This document shows, piece by piece, positions 36,643 to 45,222 of a stretch of 64,000 bases of DNA. Source of the stretch: an uncultured Flavobacteriaceae bacterium. GTDB lineage: Bacteria; Bacteroidota; Bacteroidia; Flavobacteriales; Flavobacteriaceae. The notes beneath the pieces were generated by a model, which was not told the DNA's origin, did no database searches, and saw only the letters and a program-made list of their open reading frames with translations. Numbering within the stretch: position 1 is the first letter of the stretch; each line of letters starts with the position of its first letter. Made by a program: the position numbers and the translations under genes. The stretch is from assembly GCA_938092005.1 (NCBI GenBank), contig CALKOU010000003.1, positions 1-64,000 on the forward strand, given 5' to 3'.

Positions 36643-38133
36643 TTATTTGTTTGTTAATGTATGTTCTAATTCATTTTTCCAGTTATGGTAAGCCTCCAAA
36701 AATGGTTTTTTGTCTTTGGCAGGTGTAAATGTCATTACATGATCATTATCGATAACAGCTTTGCCAAAAGCCTCAAAATCGCCTTTATGCAAATGTGCAG
36801 CTCTTGCCGCTCCGATAGCGCCAGTCGTGTTATAAATTTCTATTTCATGACCAATAAGCGTTGCTATAGTCTCGGCGAATATTTCGGAACGAAACAAATT
36901 GTCGTTTCCAGCCCGGATCACTTTTGGACGTATGCCATCCGATTTTAAGATTTCTACACCATATACAAAGGAAAAAGCTATTCCTTCTAAGGCAGCTCTA
37001 CATATATGACCTTTATCATGACTGTTTAGATTCATGTTGACAATCCGCGTGCCTATTTCTTTATTATTTAGCATGCGTTCTGCTCCATTTCCAAAAGGAA
37101 TTACAGCAACACCATCAGAGCCTACAGGAATTTTTGAAGCTAATGCATTCATTTCATCATAAGAAGAAACCGACAGGTTATTCAATAACCAACGGTATTG
37201 AATACCAGCACCATTAACACATAACAGTTTTCCTATTCTTGGCTCGTTGCCTTTATTGTAATTCACGTGCGCAAAATTGTTTACACGAGCACTTTCTTTT
37301 CCCGACAAGCTATTGGTAACAGCATAAACAACTCCCGAAGTTCCTCCGGTAGCAGCTACTTCACCCGGATGAAATACATTCAACGACAAGGCATTATTAG
37401 GCTGATCACCAGCCCTGTAAAAAATAGGGGTACCACTTGCCAATCCACTATCGGCAGCACCTTTTGCATCTACTGAAGACTGCAAACCAAATGTTTCAAC
37501 AATTTCAGGTAATATTTCTGTATCAAAACCATAATATTCCAAAAGAAAATCTGCGACGCTATCCTTTTTAAAATCCCAAAACATACCTTCTGAGAGTCCA
37601 GAAATTGTAGTGCTAATTTGATTCGAAAACTTATAAGCGATATAATCACCAGGCAGCATAAACTTGTAAGCAGCCTTGTAAATATCGGGTTCATTTTCTT
37701 TTACCCACTTCAATTTCGAAGCGGTAAAATTTGCTGGTGAGTTTAGTAGCTGTGAGGCGCATTTCTCGTTTCCAATTTCATCGAATGCTGCATTCCCGAT
37801 TTCTACAGCTCTACTATCACACCAAATAATACTTTTCCGCAGTGGTTCTCCTTGTTTATCAACAAGCACAAGACCGTGCATTTGATATGATATCCCAATA
37901 CCTATGATTTGTGCGCTGCTAACATCATACTGCTTTTTCAATTGCTTAATAGCCCTGCACACATGTTGCCACCATTCGTTTGGGTCTTGCTCAGCCCAAC
38001 CTTTTTTTTGTGCAAACATTCCCATTTCCACCTCGGGTTGTTGTACAACACCTACGCTTTTGCCAGAAACAACTTCTACCAAAGCGGCTTTTATTGAGGA
38101 ACTCCCTATGTCTAATCCTAAGTAATACTTCAT
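36643..38133 (-). CDS. xylB: Xylulokinase (FGGY family)
   Basis: This 496-residue kinase phosphorylates D-xylulose to D-xylulose-5-phosphate, feeding the pentose phosphate pathway. It has the FGGY-family phosphate-binding start YYLGLDIGSSSIKAALVE, the substrate loop GISYQMHGLVLVD, the active-site IIWCDSRA, and an ATP-side GGTSGVVYAV and RAGNDNLFRSEIFAETIA. The length matches XylB. Pairing with xylA 21 bp downstream makes the assignment secure. Confidence 0.95.
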   Translation of the reverse strand: MKYYLGLDIGSSSIKAALVEVVSGKSVGVVQQPEVEMGMFAQKKGWAEQDPNEWWQHVCRAIKQLKKQYDVSSAQIIGIGISYQMHGLVLVDKQGEPLRKSIIWCDSRAVEIGNAAFDEIGNEKCASQLLNSPANFTASKLKWVKENEPDIYKAAYKFMLPGDYIAYKFSNQISTTISGLSEGMFWDFKKDSVADFLLEYYGFDTEILPEIVETFGLQSSVDAKGAADSGLASGTPIFYRAGDQPNNALSLNVFHPGEVAATGGTSGVVYAVTNSLSGKESARVNNFAHVNYNKGNEPRIGKLLCVNGAGIQYRWLLNNLSVSSYDEMNALASKIPVGSDGVAVIPFGNGAERMLNNKEIGTRIVNMNLNSHDKGHICRAALEGIAFSFVYGVEILKSDGIRPKVIRAGNDNLFRSEIFAETIATLIGHEIEIYNTTGAIGAARAAHLHKGDFEAFGKAVIDNDHVMTFTPAKDKKPFLEAYHNWKNELEHTLTNK

Positions 38134-38153
38134 TTATAAATGAACGATAAATG

Positions 38154-39719
38154 TTATTTTAATTGCTTTTTAAATTTTTTAGGGATGCGCCCAATAGACT
38201 TTATTTGTGCCTTTTTATAAAACACCTCTGCTGCTTCAGATTGAATTTGAATACGTCCTTTTGTTAGGGGAACTATTTGACCCGCTGCATTTTCATACCT
38301 AGAATTATACAATGCCATAACCACCCTGCCATTAACTACATGTAGACTTGTTCCTTCAAAACAAATAAGTTCAAGTGTATTCCATTCTCCATGCTCATTT
38401 TCATTATCAAACTCTTTATTACAATGATTTGGAGGGAAGCGTTGTAACGCTGAGTAAGGCTTAAATGTACTTGTATTTGTGTAATTAAACTGCTTTTCTC
38501 CTTCCTTTTTTTTGGAAGGAATATCTATCAAAACATCAACTAGTCCATAATAATCTCCTACATCTGTCTCTTGAACTTGAAATTCTTGTGAAGCCATCCA
38601 TACATTCCAAAAAGCAGTGAAAGAACCATGGCCATGATATAAAATACCACTATCTCTTTTCCTTAATAATCTTGGCTCCCAAACTTTCTCACCCCACTTG
38701 TACTCTAATTTCAAATGGTAATTTTCAAATTCTTGTTTTGAGGTTAGGGCGCCGTAAATTTCACCTGAAACGCGAAGTATGTTTTCGCCATTTTCATTTT
38801 CAAAAGCAAATACGTTTTTGGGATCATTATTCAATCCTAGAGGAATTGCATTTTTTCCATCGCTATTTGGATCCACGTTTTCCAAACCTTTTACAGTGGC
38901 ATGGGGTGCTCCAATAAACACATCCCAATTTTCACTGGGGTCTCCTTCAAAAAGGTTAATCCATTTCTTAGCAGAAAGTTTTTTTATCTGCTTCAAGTCC
39001 GCTGCCCAAAATATAGCGCCTTGTATCATTTTTTCAAATCTTACATCATCGTAAATCTCGTCCGTATGCCCCATGCCGGTATAAAACACCCTACCGCCAT
39101 CGTAATGGTGATACCAAGTAATGGGATGGATTTTGGTATTCATTTTTTTCCCTTGGTATGAATCTTCATCTAAGGATGCCAAAACATTCACGTGTTTTGC
39201 GACTGGCTTTAAAAAATTATACCATTCATCTTTAAAAACCTCAATATCATTTAGGTGCATAACGGCTGGATGCTCATCTTTTTTACTGATTTGAAGTGCC
39301 GCATTTTGAACTTTTGGATGATTTTTGAAAGTAGCTCCAATCATATCTGTAAACCAAGGCCATTCCATTTCTGTGTTGGACGCAGCATGTATACCAACAA
39401 ACCCATTTCCATGAGCCACATACTGCTTTAATGCTTGCTTTTGGTTATCATCAAAGAGGTCTCCTGAAGTATTCAAAAAAACCAAGACATCGTATTGGTT
39501 TAAATTTTCATCAGTAAAATCTTCTGAATTTTCAGTAAAAGATATATTCCAATGATTCTTATCAGCTACATCACCCATAAATGTAATCCCTTTCGGAATA
39601 GATTTGTGACGAAATCCTGCTGTTTTTGTAAACACTAGAATATTGACATTGTTATACTGAGAATAAACTCCTTTAAATGAAAATATTACCAGAACAAAAC
39701 AAATTAATTTTTTTAACAT
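38154..39719 (-). CDS. Secreted ThuA - DUF1080 (3-keto-disaccharide-hydrolase-like) fusion
   Basis: This 521-residue exported protein has a signal peptide ending KGVYSQ. Residues ~24-255 are a ThuA-like, glutamine-amidotransferase-fold domain (ILVFTKTAGFRHKSI; YVAHGNGFVGIHAASNTEMEWPWF; GMGHTDEIYDD). Residues ~270-510 are a DUF1080 domain (WINLFEGDPSENWDV; NYHLKLEYKWGEK; RDSGILYHG), a jelly roll linked in recent literature to hydrolysis of 3-keto-disaccharides. ThuA proteins in rhizobia act in 3-keto-trehalose metabolism. The fusion heads the xylB-xylA-porter operon and carries the regulon promoter, so a 3-keto sugar step on an oligosaccharide is a possible role. Its action on ulvan is not known to me. 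Confidence 0.85.
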   Translation of the reverse strand: MLKKLICFVLVIFSFKGVYSQYNNVNILVFTKTAGFRHKSIPKGITFMGDVADKNHWNISFTENSEDFTDENLNQYDVLVFLNTSGDLFDDNQKQALKQYVAHGNGFVGIHAASNTEMEWPWFTDMIGATFKNHPKVQNAALQISKKDEHPAVMHLNDIEVFKDEWYNFLKPVAKHVNVLASLDEDSYQGKKMNTKIHPITWYHHYDGGRVFYTGMGHTDEIYDDVRFEKMIQGAIFWAADLKQIKKLSAKKWINLFEGDPSENWDVFIGAPHATVKGLENVDPNSDGKNAIPLGLNNDPKNVFAFENENGENILRVSGEIYGALTSKQEFENYHLKLEYKWGEKVWEPRLLRKRDSGILYHGHGSFTAFWNVWMASQEFQVQETDVGDYYGLVDVLIDIPSKKKEGEKQFNYTNTSTFKPYSALQRFPPNHCNKEFDNENEHGEWNTLELICFEGTSLHVVNGRVVMALYNSRYENAAGQIVPLTKGRIQIQSEAAEVFYKKAQIKSIGRIPKKFKKQLK

Positions 39720-39741
39720 TCTATAAAATATGATTTTAAAA

Positions 39742-39786
39742 CAATAATATGGAATTATATGTAAGGAGATATCCTGTACTATACTG
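39742..39786 (-). promoter_or_regulatory. Tandem-repeat promoter element of the ThuA/DUF1080-xylBA-porter operon
   Basis: The reverse strand reads CAGTAT-AGTA-CAGGAT (39771-39786), then 21 bp, then TATTATTG (39742-39749), a one-mismatch -7 box. The distal half is the CAGTAT variant also seen in the divergent uxaC site. The site ends 51 bp before the start codon. Confidence 0.73.
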
Positions 39787-39933
39787 TGAACTCATTGTAA
39801 CTTTTTCTATTCTCTAAAAAAAATTGAAATTCGTCAAGATGAGTTCCATATTAAAAGCCTATTTATAGCTTTAATAAACGGCTATTACATTCTACATTAT
39901 CGTATTTTAGCATGCTCCCATAATTGCAAACAA

Positions 39934-39978
39934 CAGTATAGCACAGGACGGAAATAAAAGACAACAACTATATTTTTA
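39934..39978 (+). promoter_or_regulatory. Tandem-repeat promoter element of the uxaC-Gfo operon
   Basis: The plus strand reads CAGTAT-AGCA-CAGGAC (39934-39949), then 21 bp, then TATTTTTA (39971-39978). The uxaC ATG is at 40030. Between this and the divergent element (39787-39933) I see nothing else. Confidence 0.75.
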
Positions 39979-40029
39979 TAAAACTTTAATTGAGTAGTAC
40001 CTCACCATTAGAAATTATAACATAACACC

Positions 40030-41439
40030 ATGAACGCTTTTATCACAGATGATTTTTTGTTGCAGTCAGAATTCGCGAAAACATTGTATCACGACTATGC
40101 AAAGAAGCTTCCAATAATAGATTATCACAATCACTTATCGCCTAAGCAAATAGCAGATAACACCTCTTTTGAGAACATCACACAGGTTTGGTTGTATGGA
40201 GATCATTACAAATGGCGCGCAATGCGGGCTTATGGCATCAATGAAAAATACATAACAGGAAACGCCTCTGACAAGGACAAATTTTTAAAATGGGCCGAAG
40301 TAGTTCCATATACCTTAAGAAATCCTTTGTACCATTGGACACATTTAGAGCTACAGCGTTATTTTGGTGTTCAGGAATTATTAACTCCCGAAAATGCTGA
40401 AGCCATTTTCAATTCCACTGAAAAAATTCTTCAACAAACCACGCATTCCACATGTGGGTTATTGGCACAACAACATGTAGAGTCGTTATGCACAACCGAC
40501 GACCCCGCAGACGATTTAAGTCACCACAAGCGCATAGCAGACAGTGACAAAAAAGTACGTGTATTCCCAACGTTTAGACCTGACAAAGCCTATGCTATAG
40601 AAAACACAAAGGCATATATGGCATATCTTCAAAATTTGGAAACAGCTGTTGGCTTTTCCATTGACTCGTATGACGATTTATTGTCTGCACTTGAAAATAG
40701 AATTGATTATTTTGATGCGCATGGTTGTCGTCTTTCAGATCACGGATTGGAACAATTACATTTCTTTTCTGATAAAATCTATAACGTTTCAAAATTGTTC
40801 AAATCAGTTAAGTCAGGAGCGACACTGAGCACAGAGCAAGTTCAGTTTTTTAGAGCAGAAACCATGCTGGCATTAGGAAAATTTTATCATAAAAAAGGAT
40901 GGACGCAGCAATTGCATTTAGGCCCAATTAGAAACAACAACAAACGCTTGTTAAAGAAATTAGGACCCGATACTGGATTTGATTCCATTGGTGATTTTTC
41001 ACAAGCCGTTGGTTTGAGTGGTTTTTTAAACGCTTTAGACAGTACAGATCAGCTTGCAAAAACAATTGTATACAATCTGAACCCAGCAGACAATGAGGTT
41101 TTTGCTACCATGGTTGGAAATTTCAACGACGGAAATATTAAAGGAAAAGTACAGTTTGGTGCAGCTTGGTGGTTTTTAGATCAAAAAGACGGTATGGAAA
41201 AACAACTAAACACACTTTCCAGTCAAGGGTTATTAAGTTGTTTTATTGGAATGCTAACCGACTCAAGAAGTTTCTTATCCTTTCCAAGACATGAATATTT
41301 TAGACGCATTTTATGTAATTTGATTGCCGCTGATGTTGTTAATGGCGAATTACCAAAAGACGAGAAATGGTTAGGTAAAATTGTGAGTGATATCTGTTAC
41401 CACAATGCAAAAAATTACTTTGAATTTAATACCAAATAA
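40030..41439 (+). CDS. uxaC: Glucuronate (uronate) isomerase
   Basis: This 469-residue cytoplasmic enzyme isomerises D-glucuronate to D-fructuronate. The amidohydrolase-fold start PIIDYHNHLSPKQIADN gives the metal-binding His pair. WRAMRAYGINEKYITGNASD, WTHLELQRYFG, CTTDDPADDLSHH, FRPDKAY and LTDSRSFLSFPRHEYFRRILC are all typical of UxaC. The length is usual. It starts the two-gene plus-strand unit whose own regulon promoter faces away from the xylose operon. It links free glucuronate from the polymer to the SDR reductase and UxuA encoded to the right. Confidence 0.97.
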   Translation: MNAFITDDFLLQSEFAKTLYHDYAKKLPIIDYHNHLSPKQIADNTSFENITQVWLYGDHYKWRAMRAYGINEKYITGNASDKDKFLKWAEVVPYTLRNPLYHWTHLELQRYFGVQELLTPENAEAIFNSTEKILQQTTHSTCGLLAQQHVESLCTTDDPADDLSHHKRIADSDKKVRVFPTFRPDKAYAIENTKAYMAYLQNLETAVGFSIDSYDDLLSALENRIDYFDAHGCRLSDHGLEQLHFFSDKIYNVSKLFKSVKSGATLSTEQVQFFRAETMLALGKFYHKKGWTQQLHLGPIRNNNKRLLKKLGPDTGFDSIGDFSQAVGLSGFLNALDSTDQLAKTIVYNLNPADNEVFATMVGNFNDGNIKGKVQFGAAWWFLDQKDGMEKQLNTLSSQGLLSCFIGMLTDSRSFLSFPRHEYFRRILCNLIAADVVNGELPKDEKWLGKIVSDICYHNAKNYFEFNTK

Positions 41440-42411
41440 ATGGAAACTATCCGTTGGGGAATCATTGGTTGTGGAGATGTAACTGAAATAAAAAGTGGTC
41501 CGGCGTTCAATAAGGCGAAGTCATCAGAATTAGTTGCTGTTATGCGTAGAAATGCAGCAAAAGCTAAAGATTATGCCGAAAGGCATAAGGTCCCGTTTTG
41601 GTATGATAATGCAGATGAATTGCTAAACCATAAAGGTATAAATGCCATATATATATCCACGCCGCCTTCCAGCCATGTAACATATGCATTAAAAGCATTA
41701 GCACTCGACAAGCATGTGTATTTGGAAAAACCTATGGCGCTCAATGCACATGAAGCGCAACAAATCTGCGAGGCCTTAAAATCGAGCAAAGGAAAGCTTA
41801 CTGTTGCTCACTACCGCAGGCAATTACCCATGTTTTTAAAGGTCAAGAAATTGATTGAAGATGGAGCAATTGGTAAAATACGTTGTGCAGATATAAAGCT
41901 CATGCAGCCTGTCAATACAGATATGATTACAGCTACCGAAGATAATTGGCGTGCCAATAAAAAGATTTCTGGAGGTGGGTATTTTCATGATTTGGCACCA
42001 CACCAGTTGGATTTAATCTATTATTTTTTAGGTGATTATAAAAAAGCAAAAGGCTACGCTGTAAATCAGACCAACACTTATGATGCCGAAGATGTAGTGA
42101 ATGGAATTATACAACTTAAAAACGGCATTCAATGTAGAGGCTTGTGGGCGTTTTATGTAAACGACGCTTCAAAGAAAGATGAATTAAAAATATTTGGCAG
42201 TTTAGGCGAAATAAAACTATCCATCTTTGGAAATAAAGTTGAAGTAACAAAGAATGGTGAGGTTGAAATTATAACGTTTAAGCACCCCGAAAACATTCAA
42301 CAACCCATGATTGAAGCCACGGTAAATTACTTTCTTGGCAAACAAAACAATCCGTGTGCTGCTAAAGAGGGTTTACGAATCATGAAACTGATAGATTTAT
42401 TTACCGAATAA
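41440..42411 (+). CDS. Gfo/Idh/MocA-family NAD(P)-dependent sugar oxidoreductase
   Basis: This 323-residue cytoplasmic protein starts one base after the uxaC stop. It has the Rossmann start IRWGIIGCGDVTEIKSGPAF, the family motif LEKPMALNAHEA, and a C-terminal domain with GGGYFHDLAPHQLDLI, where the Asp/His pair is the usual catalytic site. Such enzymes oxidise or reduce sugars, often at C1 or C3. A C3 oxidation would give 3-keto sugars and could be connected with the DUF1080 protein encoded across the divergent promoter, but this is inference. The exact substrate is unknown. Confidence 0.9.
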   Translation: METIRWGIIGCGDVTEIKSGPAFNKAKSSELVAVMRRNAAKAKDYAERHKVPFWYDNADELLNHKGINAIYISTPPSSHVTYALKALALDKHVYLEKPMALNAHEAQQICEALKSSKGKLTVAHYRRQLPMFLKVKKLIEDGAIGKIRCADIKLMQPVNTDMITATEDNWRANKKISGGGYFHDLAPHQLDLIYYFLGDYKKAKGYAVNQTNTYDAEDVVNGIIQLKNGIQCRGLWAFYVNDASKKDELKIFGSLGEIKLSIFGNKVEVTKNGEVEIITFKHPENIQQPMIEATVNYFLGKQNNPCAAKEGLRIMKLIDLFTE

Positions 42412-42435
42412 CCGTTTTTTGTTGGATACCAATAC

Positions 42436-43743
42436 CTACTTCAAACCAAATAGGTTAGGCAAAAACATAGAAATTTCTGGTATAAAACTTATCAGCATTA
42501 ACACGGCTACCATAATGGCTAAAAACGGAAGCAAAGGCCGTATGACCTGAGTTACCGAAACTTTTGCAACCCCGCTGCCCACAAAAAGTAATGTACCTAC
42601 GGGAGGAGTACAAATTCCAATACACAAATTCAGTACAATCACAATGCCAAAATGCACTGGATCCATCCCCAAAGCTGTCACAACGGGTAGGAAAATTGGT
42701 GTAAAGATCAGAACAGCTGGTGTCATATCCATAAAAGTACCTATGATTAATAAAATAAGATTAATCGCTAAAAATATGGCGAACTTATTATTTAACGAAT
42801 CCAGCAAAAAAGTACTTATCATTTCAGGGATACCTTCAAAAGAAAACAACCATGACATGGCCATAGACGTACAGATTAAAAACATAACAACTGCGGTGGT
42901 CTTGGCGCTTGACAACAATACACCTGGAAAATCTTTAATTTTCATGTCGCCATAAGCTAATGACAATAGCGTTGCGTACAACACTGCAATTACGGAGGCT
43001 TCGGTAGCAGTAAAAACCCCTGCAACTATCCCCCCAACAACAATAACTAATAATAGTAGACTAAAAAAAGCTTTTCTAAAAAAAGTCCAAATTTCAAACA
43101 ATGTTGCACGCTTACCTCTAGTGTAGCCTTTGCTGATCGCAATAAAAGCAACGTACCCCATAATAGCAAAACCCAATAGTATACCAGGCAAATATCCTGC
43201 GATAAATAAAGCCGCTACCGAAGCCGTTCCACCACTAGCAAGAGCATATACAATGAGAATATTACTAGGTGGTATCAGCAACCCAGTAGTTGAAGCCGTT
43301 ATATTCACAGAAGCACTTAAGGTTCTTGGATATCCTTCTTCCTTCATTCTGTCAGTCATTACACTACCAATGGCTGACGCTGCAGCAAGAGCAGATCCCG
43401 AAATGGCACCAAATAACATGGATGCTAATACATTTACATAAGCTAAGCCGCCAGGAAGACTGGCAACTAAAGATTTAGCAAAGTTTATGAGTCTCGTGGC
43501 AATACCACCACGTTTCATAATGTCTCCAGCCAAAATAAAAAACGGTATAGCCAATAGGGCAAAGCTGTCAATACCTGTTGTCATTCTTTGCGCAATGGTA
43601 GTTACACCGGGTAACTTATCGATGTTTAATAAAAGACTTATTGTAGTTGCTATTCCAATACTATAGGCTACTGGAACCTTTAGCAGCAAAAGCGAAAAGA
43701 AACTTACAAACAAGACGATAATACTGATAACTTCAATGCTCAT
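42436..43743 (-). CDS. TRAP transporter large permease subunit (DctM family)
   Basis: This 435-residue integral membrane protein has about 11-13 hydrophobic segments. DctM signatures are clear: IPFFILAGDIMKRGGIATRLINFAKSLV, GGLAYVNVLASMLFGAISGSALA, MKEEGYPRTLSASVNITASTTGLLIPPSN, IGTFMDMTPAVLIFTPIFLPV and LNLCIGICTPPVGTLLFVG. It forms the transport channel of a sodium-driven uptake system with the DctQ and DctP proteins encoded just upstream; the DctQ stop overlaps its start as ATGA. It is the last gene of the uronate operon, so hexuronate or short uronate-containing sugars are the expected cargo. Its 3' end converges with the oxidoreductase gene, 24 bp apart. Confidence 0.95.
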   Translation of the reverse strand: MSIEVISIIVLFVSFFSLLLLKVPVAYSIGIATTISLLLNIDKLPGVTTIAQRMTTGIDSFALLAIPFFILAGDIMKRGGIATRLINFAKSLVASLPGGLAYVNVLASMLFGAISGSALAAASAIGSVMTDRMKEEGYPRTLSASVNITASTTGLLIPPSNILIVYALASGGTASVAALFIAGYLPGILLGFAIMGYVAFIAISKGYTRGKRATLFEIWTFFRKAFFSLLLLVIVVGGIVAGVFTATEASVIAVLYATLLSLAYGDMKIKDFPGVLLSSAKTTAVVMFLICTSMAMSWLFSFEGIPEMISTFLLDSLNNKFAIFLAINLILLIIGTFMDMTPAVLIFTPIFLPVVTALGMDPVHFGIVIVLNLCIGICTPPVGTLLFVGSGVAKVSVTQVIRPLLPFLAIMVAVLMLISFIPEISMFLPNLFGLK

Positions 43744-44237
43744 AATTCGTTTACTTTATTGGTTTTACAAATAGTTGAAATATGATAAGCTGAAAAATAA
43801 ATGATCAGAATACCACTGAATGGCATAATTGCGTATACGTATCCAAGTGGAATGCGCAATGTTCCCGAAAGCTGCTCCAAGTATAAGGTCGTGTAAACTA
43901 GGTTTAAGCCGCCCAAAACCATAACAATAAGGGCAAATAGTAATATTAAGACCTCAATGAGAATGGATACTTTTCGCTTGTTAGATTCAGAAAATTTTTG
44001 AAATAGAAAATCCATGGATAAATGTTCCCGTTTGCCATTGAGATAGGCAGCACCCAAAATAGTCATCCAGATTAATGAAAAACGAGCAAATTCTTCTGTC
44101 CATGTGAAAGACGTGCCTAAAAGATATCTTGAGAAAACTTGAAACAAAACATCCAAAACCAAAAGAGCAAAAATCACAATCATAAACCATTCCAGAATGC
44201 TACTTACTTTATTAAAAATAAGACGAGATTTATTCAT
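43740..44237 (-). CDS. TRAP transporter small permease subunit (DctQ family)
   Basis: This 165-residue membrane protein has four hydrophobic segments. DctQ features visible are the FQVFSRYLLGTSFTWTEEFARFSLIWMTILGAA core, HLSMDFLF and a final IPLGYVYAIMPFSG. It couples the periplasmic binding protein to the DctM channel. Its start overlaps the DctP stop by one base (TAATG) and its stop overlaps the DctM start, indicating translational coupling. Confidence 0.93.
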   Translation of the reverse strand: MNKSRLIFNKVSSILEWFMIVIFALLVLDVLFQVFSRYLLGTSFTWTEEFARFSLIWMTILGAAYLNGKREHLSMDFLFQKFSESNKRKVSILIEVLILLFALIVMVLGGLNLVYTTLYLEQLSGTLRIPLGYVYAIMPFSGILIIYFSAYHISTICKTNKVNEL

Positions 44238-45220
44238 TATTCTTGAGATTTAATTTGTTTTACAATAGATTCCATTTCTGGAAATTCCGTTACAAAATCC
44301 TCAACAACAGATTTTGATTTTTCAGCAAACAACGATTTTTCAGGAATGATAATTTTCACACCAGCAGCTTGTGCTATTCTCATAGATTCTTCTACAGAAT
44401 CCATCCAAAATTTCTTTTGTGCTTGCGCGGATTCATCCGCTGCTTCTTGCACCCATTGTTTTTCTTCTTCTGATAATTTATTCCAAAACTTAGTTCCAAT
44501 TAATAGTACGTCGGGGACAGATGAGTGTTGGTCTAGTGTATAATATTTACTAATCTCATAATGATTTGAGGACACAAATGAAGGGGGATTATTTTCTGCG
44601 CCGTCAACAACACCTTGCTGAATTGCCGTGTATAACTCACCATACGCAAGAGGTGTCGCAGAACCACCCATTGAGTTTACCATATTAATGGCCATCTGGT
44701 TATTCATTACCCTGATTTTAAGACCTTCTAAATCTTCAGGTGTTCGGATTGGCTTTTCGCTAGTATAAAAACTTCTACTACCGGCATCATAATAGCAAAG
44801 ACCTCGAAGCCAAAACGCAGATCCTTTACTTAATATTGACTTACCAATATCCCCTTCCAAGACATCAAATTGGTGCTGCTTATTTCTAAATAAATAAGGG
44901 ATTCCGAGCACATGATACTCTGGTACAAAATTAGATAGTGTTGCGGCACTAACCTTAGTTGCTGCGACGCTTCCAATTTGCAATAACTCCAACACCTCAC
45001 GTTCCGATCCCAATTGTGCGTCAGGAAATATTTTCACCTTTAAAGTGCCACTAGATTTCTTTTCTAGTGCCTTTTGAAATGCTACGATTCCCTTATGTAC
45101 AGGATGTGTTTGTGGCAACGTGTGCCCCAAGTACATCACTTTAGAACCAAAATCACTTTGACAAGAGGAAGTCCCAAAAAGAAGAACAAGAAGGATTGCT
45201 TTTGCAGAAATATATTTCAT
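44237..45220 (-). CDS. TRAP transporter substrate-binding lipoprotein (DctP family)
   Basis: I start at 45220, which gives MKYISAKAILLVLLFGTSSC, a lipoprotein signal, and begins 2 bp after the preceding stop; the longer in-frame start at 45268 adds 16 residues that overlap the upstream gene. The 327-residue protein has the DctP pattern: LGHTLPQTHPVHKG, QLGSEREVLELLQIG, the carboxylate-binding Arg segment LKIRVMNN, and YTAIQQGVVDGAENNPPSF. It would capture an acidic sugar in the periplasm. DctP proteins are usually free periplasmic proteins, so membrane anchoring is a small peculiarity. Confidence 0.93.
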   Translation of the reverse strand: MKYISAKAILLVLLFGTSSCQSDFGSKVMYLGHTLPQTHPVHKGIVAFQKALEKKSSGTLKVKIFPDAQLGSEREVLELLQIGSVAATKVSAATLSNFVPEYHVLGIPYLFRNKQHQFDVLEGDIGKSILSKGSAFWLRGLCYYDAGSRSFYTSEKPIRTPEDLEGLKIRVMNNQMAINMVNSMGGSATPLAYGELYTAIQQGVVDGAENNPPSFVSSNHYEISKYYTLDQHSSVPDVLLIGTKFWNKLSEEEKQWVQEAADESAQAQKKFWMDSVEESMRIAQAAGVKIIIPEKSLFAEKSKSVVEDFVTEFPEMESIVKQIKSQE

Positions 45221-45222
45221 GT

